A DNA stretch of 56,536 bases from an uncultured Clostridia bacterium (GTDB lineage: Bacteria > Bacillota > Clostridia > TANB77 > CAG-508): assembly GCA_944393455.1 (NCBI GenBank), contig CALYAH010000091.1:1-56536 (forward strand), written 5' to 3'. Shown in pieces: positions 54,254-56,536 of this stretch. The notes below the pieces were generated by a model, which was not told the DNA's origin, ran no database searches, and saw only the letters and a list, made by a program, of their open reading frames with translations. Position 1 is the first letter of the stretch. Every line of letters starts with the position of its first letter. The translations under genes were made by a program, and so were the position numbers.

Positions 54254-54994
54254 TTACTTTTCTTCTTTTTTAGTTGTTTTCTTTGTAGTTGATTTTTTTG
54301 CCGGTGATTTGCTTGTCTTTTTAGTAGTTGGTTTTTCTTCCTCTACTTTCTCTATTTCTTCTACTTTTTCTATTTTTTCTTCTTTCTCCTTTTCTGGTTC
54401 ATCTCCATTTAAATAACCTATGTCATTAGCTTGTGCTTCTTTGATATATCTTTCTAATTCATCTTCTACAGATGGTTGATTCTTTTCTTCATCAAACAAG
54501 AATTTAATTCCTAAATCTTCTTCTTTATATTCTTGTTCTCCATCATTTTCTTTTATTAGTTCATTATTTTCTTCATAATTTTTATCTTCTATTTCAGGCT
54601 CTGTTGTTATATCTTCATTTTCTTCATATGAATCATTAATATCAACATAATCTTCTGTATCCATAGGTAATTCAAAATCGTCCTCATCTTTTACTGGCAT
54701 ATCAGCTGATTCCACCATATTATCTAAAAAAGATTCTTGTTGCATTCCTATTTCTTCTTGTTTGTTCCAGTCTTCTACCTTGCTTTCTTCTTGCTCTTTA
54801 AATAAGTCTGCGTAATTATTATTTACTTTTTTGATGTTCTTTCTTTCTTGTTTTATAGCTTTTTTAGCCTCTTTCTCCGCTTTTTTTCTTTCTTTTTCAA
54901 TTCTTCTATTTTCAATTCTTTGTGCTCTTCCTCCAAATATTAAAATTAAGGTTACTAAAACAATCAATACTAATAATGTAATAACTACTTTCAT
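54254..54994 (-). CDS. Single-pass membrane protein with charged low-complexity tail
   Basis: 246 residues. One N-terminal membrane segment (about 3-21) is followed by a basic helix (NRRIEKERKKAEKEAKKAIK), an acidic middle (about 95-190) and a Lys/Thr/Pro-rich C-terminus (KPTTKKTSKSPAKKSTTKK). No conserved domain is visible. It may be a tether or scaffold. Placed between the BaiN-like gene and the methionine gamma-lyase family gene on the same strand. Confidence 0.6.
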   Translation of the reverse strand: MKVVITLLVLIVLVTLILIFGGRAQRIENRRIEKERKKAEKEAKKAIKQERKNIKKVNNNYADLFKEQEESKVEDWNKQEEIGMQQESFLDNMVESADMPVKDEDDFELPMDTEDYVDINDSYEENEDITTEPEIEDKNYEENNELIKENDGEQEYKEEDLGIKFLFDEEKNQPSVEDELERYIKEAQANDIGYLNGDEPEKEKEEKIEKVEEIEKVEEEKPTTKKTSKSPAKKSTTKKTTKKEEK

Positions 54995-55014
54995 TTTATC
55001 TATCTCCTATTCTT

Positions 55015-56250
55015 TTATTTTTGCATATATTCAATTGCTTTTAAAATACCTAGTTTTCCATATTGGTAAGTAAGTCCTCCTTGCATATAAGCTATATATG
55101 GCGGTCTTATTGGTCCATCACAACTAAGTTCTATTGTTGAACCTTGTGTAAAAGTTCCTGCTGCCATAATAACATCATTTGGATATCCTGCCATTGGTCC
55201 TGGATATGGTAAAACATTTGAATCAATTGGTGATCCCTTTTGTATTCCTTGGCAAAATTTTATCAATTTTTCTTCTTCTCCAAGTGCTACTGTTTGAACA
55301 ATATCTGTTCTTGGTTCATTATATTTTGGTTCTACATTATATCCTAATTTTTCTAATATTCTACTTGCAAATACCATTGATTTCACACTACTTGCTACTA
55401 CTGATGGTGCAAAGAATAATCCTTTTAATAGTAATGGATTTTGATTTAAAGATGGTCCAATTTCTTTTCCTACTCCTGGTGCTATAAATCTTTCTGCACA
55501 TAATTCAATTAAATCTGCTTTTCCTACTATGTATGAACCAGTATTTGCAATTCCTCCTCCTAAGTTTTTCATTAGTGAACCTACTGTAATGTCGGCACCT
55601 ATTTCTATTGGTTCTCTTTCTTCTACAAACTCTCCATAGCAATTGTCTACCATTATTATAACTTCTTTATTTACTTCTCTTATTGCTTTAATTGCTTTTT
55701 CAATTTTTTCGATAGTTAGACTTTTTCTTGTAGAATATCCTCTTGACCTTTGTATTTCTACTAATTTAATATCGTTTTTAGAAAATCTTTCTTTTATTTT
55801 TTCTATATCAAAATCATTATCTATTAGATCAATTTGCTCGTATTTTATTCCATATGTTATTAAAGAACTTTTTTTAGGTTTTTCTCCTATTCCTATAATA
55901 GTTTGTAAAGTGTCATATGGTTCTCCCGTAATACTTATCATTGTATCATTTGGTCTTAATAACGCTGATAATGTAATATATAATGCATGTGTTCCTGAGA
56001 TCATCTGAGTTCTTACTAAAGCATCTTCTGCTTTAAAAATATGACTATAAATTTCTTCTATTTTGTCTCTTCCTGGTTCATCTATTCCATAGCCAGTATA
56101 CGAGTTTAAGTGTTGTTCTTGTAAATCACATTCTTGAAATGCCTTTAACACTTTACTACTATTTTTTTCACAAATTTCATCTATCTTTTCAAATATTGGT
56201 TTTATCTCTTTTTCCACTTCTTGTGTCAATTGTTCTAACTCTATTTTCAT
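55015..56250 (-). CDS. Methionine gamma-lyase family PLP enzyme (YnbB-like)
   Basis: 411 residues. IMVDNCYGEFVEEREPIEIG and DITVGSLMKNLGGGIANTGS contain the PLP-contacting Asp and the Schiff-base Lys. MISGTHALYITLSALLRP and the C-terminal SCDGPIRPPYIAYMQGGLTY also match the family once labelled aluminium-resistance protein. It is an aspartate aminotransferase-fold enzyme probably acting on a sulfur amino acid. Start ATG 56250 behind GAGGAAG. The last gene before a terminator belonging to a gene beyond the window. Confidence 0.9.
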   Translation of the reverse strand: MKIELEQLTQEVEKEIKPIFEKIDEICEKNSSKVLKAFQECDLQEQHLNSYTGYGIDEPGRDKIEEIYSHIFKAEDALVRTQMISGTHALYITLSALLRPNDTMISITGEPYDTLQTIIGIGEKPKKSSLITYGIKYEQIDLIDNDFDIEKIKERFSKNDIKLVEIQRSRGYSTRKSLTIEKIEKAIKAIREVNKEVIIMVDNCYGEFVEEREPIEIGADITVGSLMKNLGGGIANTGSYIVGKADLIELCAERFIAPGVGKEIGPSLNQNPLLLKGLFFAPSVVASSVKSMVFASRILEKLGYNVEPKYNEPRTDIVQTVALGEEEKLIKFCQGIQKGSPIDSNVLPYPGPMAGYPNDVIMAAGTFTQGSTIELSCDGPIRPPYIAYMQGGLTYQYGKLGILKAIEYMQK

Positions 56251-56378
56251 TTATAATAACTTCCTCTCATTTTCCAATAAATTCCGTTTCTATTCTACTA
56301 TATTTTCTATCATTTTGCAAATTTATTTTTCCACAATTTATTGTTATTATTCAGCATTTTTATCTTAAAACGACTTTT

Positions 56379-56455
56379 ATGGTATAGAAAAAAGTAATTT
56401 TTCCTATACCATAAAAAAATGCCGCTATTTAGTTATTTTCTAAATAACGACATTT
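56379..56455 (-). terminator. Two hairpins downstream of the partial gene
   Basis: TATGGTATAG with CTATACCATA (56379-56414) and, beside it, ATGCCGCTATTTAG with CTAAATAACGACAT (56420 onwards) followed on the minus strand by a T-run. The latter is a good terminator for the gene running off the window; the former is a separate hairpin in the gap. Confidence 0.65.
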
Positions 56456-56458
56456 TTC

Positions 56459-56536
56459 TTATAATACATACTTCTTAATTAGAACTAATCCTCCTGCCAT
56501 TGTAATTAGTATTGTAAATCCTAACATAAAGTATAT
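56459..56536 (-). CDS. C-terminal end of a membrane protein (partial)
   Basis: Only the last 25 codons lie in the window: FMLGFTILITMAGGLVLIKK then YVL and TAA at 56459-56461. One hydrophobic segment is visible. A terminator follows directly, which supports a real gene end. Family not identifiable. Confidence 0.5.
   Translation of the reverse strand: MYFMLGFTILITMAGGLVLIKKYVL

Noticed and set aside
1..56536. CRISPR arrays, tRNA or rRNA genes, riboswitches
   Set aside because: I saw no regularly spaced direct repeats of suitable length, no cloverleaf-like segments and no recognisable T-box, SAM or other riboswitch core.

Overview
The window is a low-GC, gene-dense chromosomal segment, mostly transcribed on the minus strand, from a spore-forming anaerobic Firmicute (class Clostridia). 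The evidence is spo0A, spoIVFA/spoIVFB-like genes, a spoVB-like flippase, a spoVD-like PBP, a four-subunit ferredoxin-dependent 2-oxoacid oxidoreductase, MinD/MinE, a meso-DAP-type MurE and the non-mevalonate genes ispG/ispH. No rRNA, tRNA or CRISPR array is visible.

Layout. 1-3.5 kb: start of dnaG, a small alarmone synthetase, proS, scpB. 3.2-7.5 kb (plus strand): two small proteins and the porCDAB operon behind a good sigma-A promoter. 7.5-14.4 kb (minus): ferredoxin, ricT, holB, lepB, a pilin-like GLUG protein, a WalK-like kinase, murG. 14.5-26.1 kb: the division and cell wall (dcw) cluster mraZ-rsmH-ftsL-pbp-murE-mraY-ftsW-murG, with a 3.4-kb serine-recombinase element inserted in the pbp gene between 14-bp direct repeats. 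26-34 kb: XRE regulator, M15 peptidase, spoVB-like flippase, sortase, rsmA, a second intact PASTA PBP, an Rpn-family protein. 34-43 kb: ispH, ispG, WalR-like regulator, a membrane/spermidine-synthase fusion, aspS, an HD-GYP protein, mazF, a GerS/LolA-like protein. 43-56.5 kb: dus, rodA, minE (two in-frame stops), minD, a pilin/formylglycine-enzyme fusion, spoIVFB, spoIVFA, spo0A, yigZ, a BaiN-like flavoprotein and a methionine gamma-lyase family protein.

The main finding is a recoding signal. Nine genes (proS, the GLUG protein, ftsW, mraY, the element's recombinase, pbp, rsmH, the M15 peptidase and aspS) each look broken by a one-base insertion, ftsW twice. All ten breaks have the same form: the zero-frame codon is CGG, and skipping only its first C puts a Gly codon (GGA eight times, GGT twice) in frame at a position where the family has or tolerates glycine. 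I checked by eye every CGG I could find in coding sequence on both strands. Roughly eighty lie out of frame, and none is used in frame as an ordinary arginine codon. The simplest reading is that CGG is not decoded as Arg here and acts as a +1 frameshift codon (CGGN read as Gly). Several of the affected genes are normally essential and single-copy.

Secondary observations: precise excision of the mobile element would restore the pbp frame; minE has two TAA codons inside its conserved N-terminal region; several families of hairpin-forming intergenic repeats are present (GGGACGGAG and GGGACAGAG types, and a 36-bp inverted repeat); and two proteins carry prepilin-like N-termini fused to unrelated domains.
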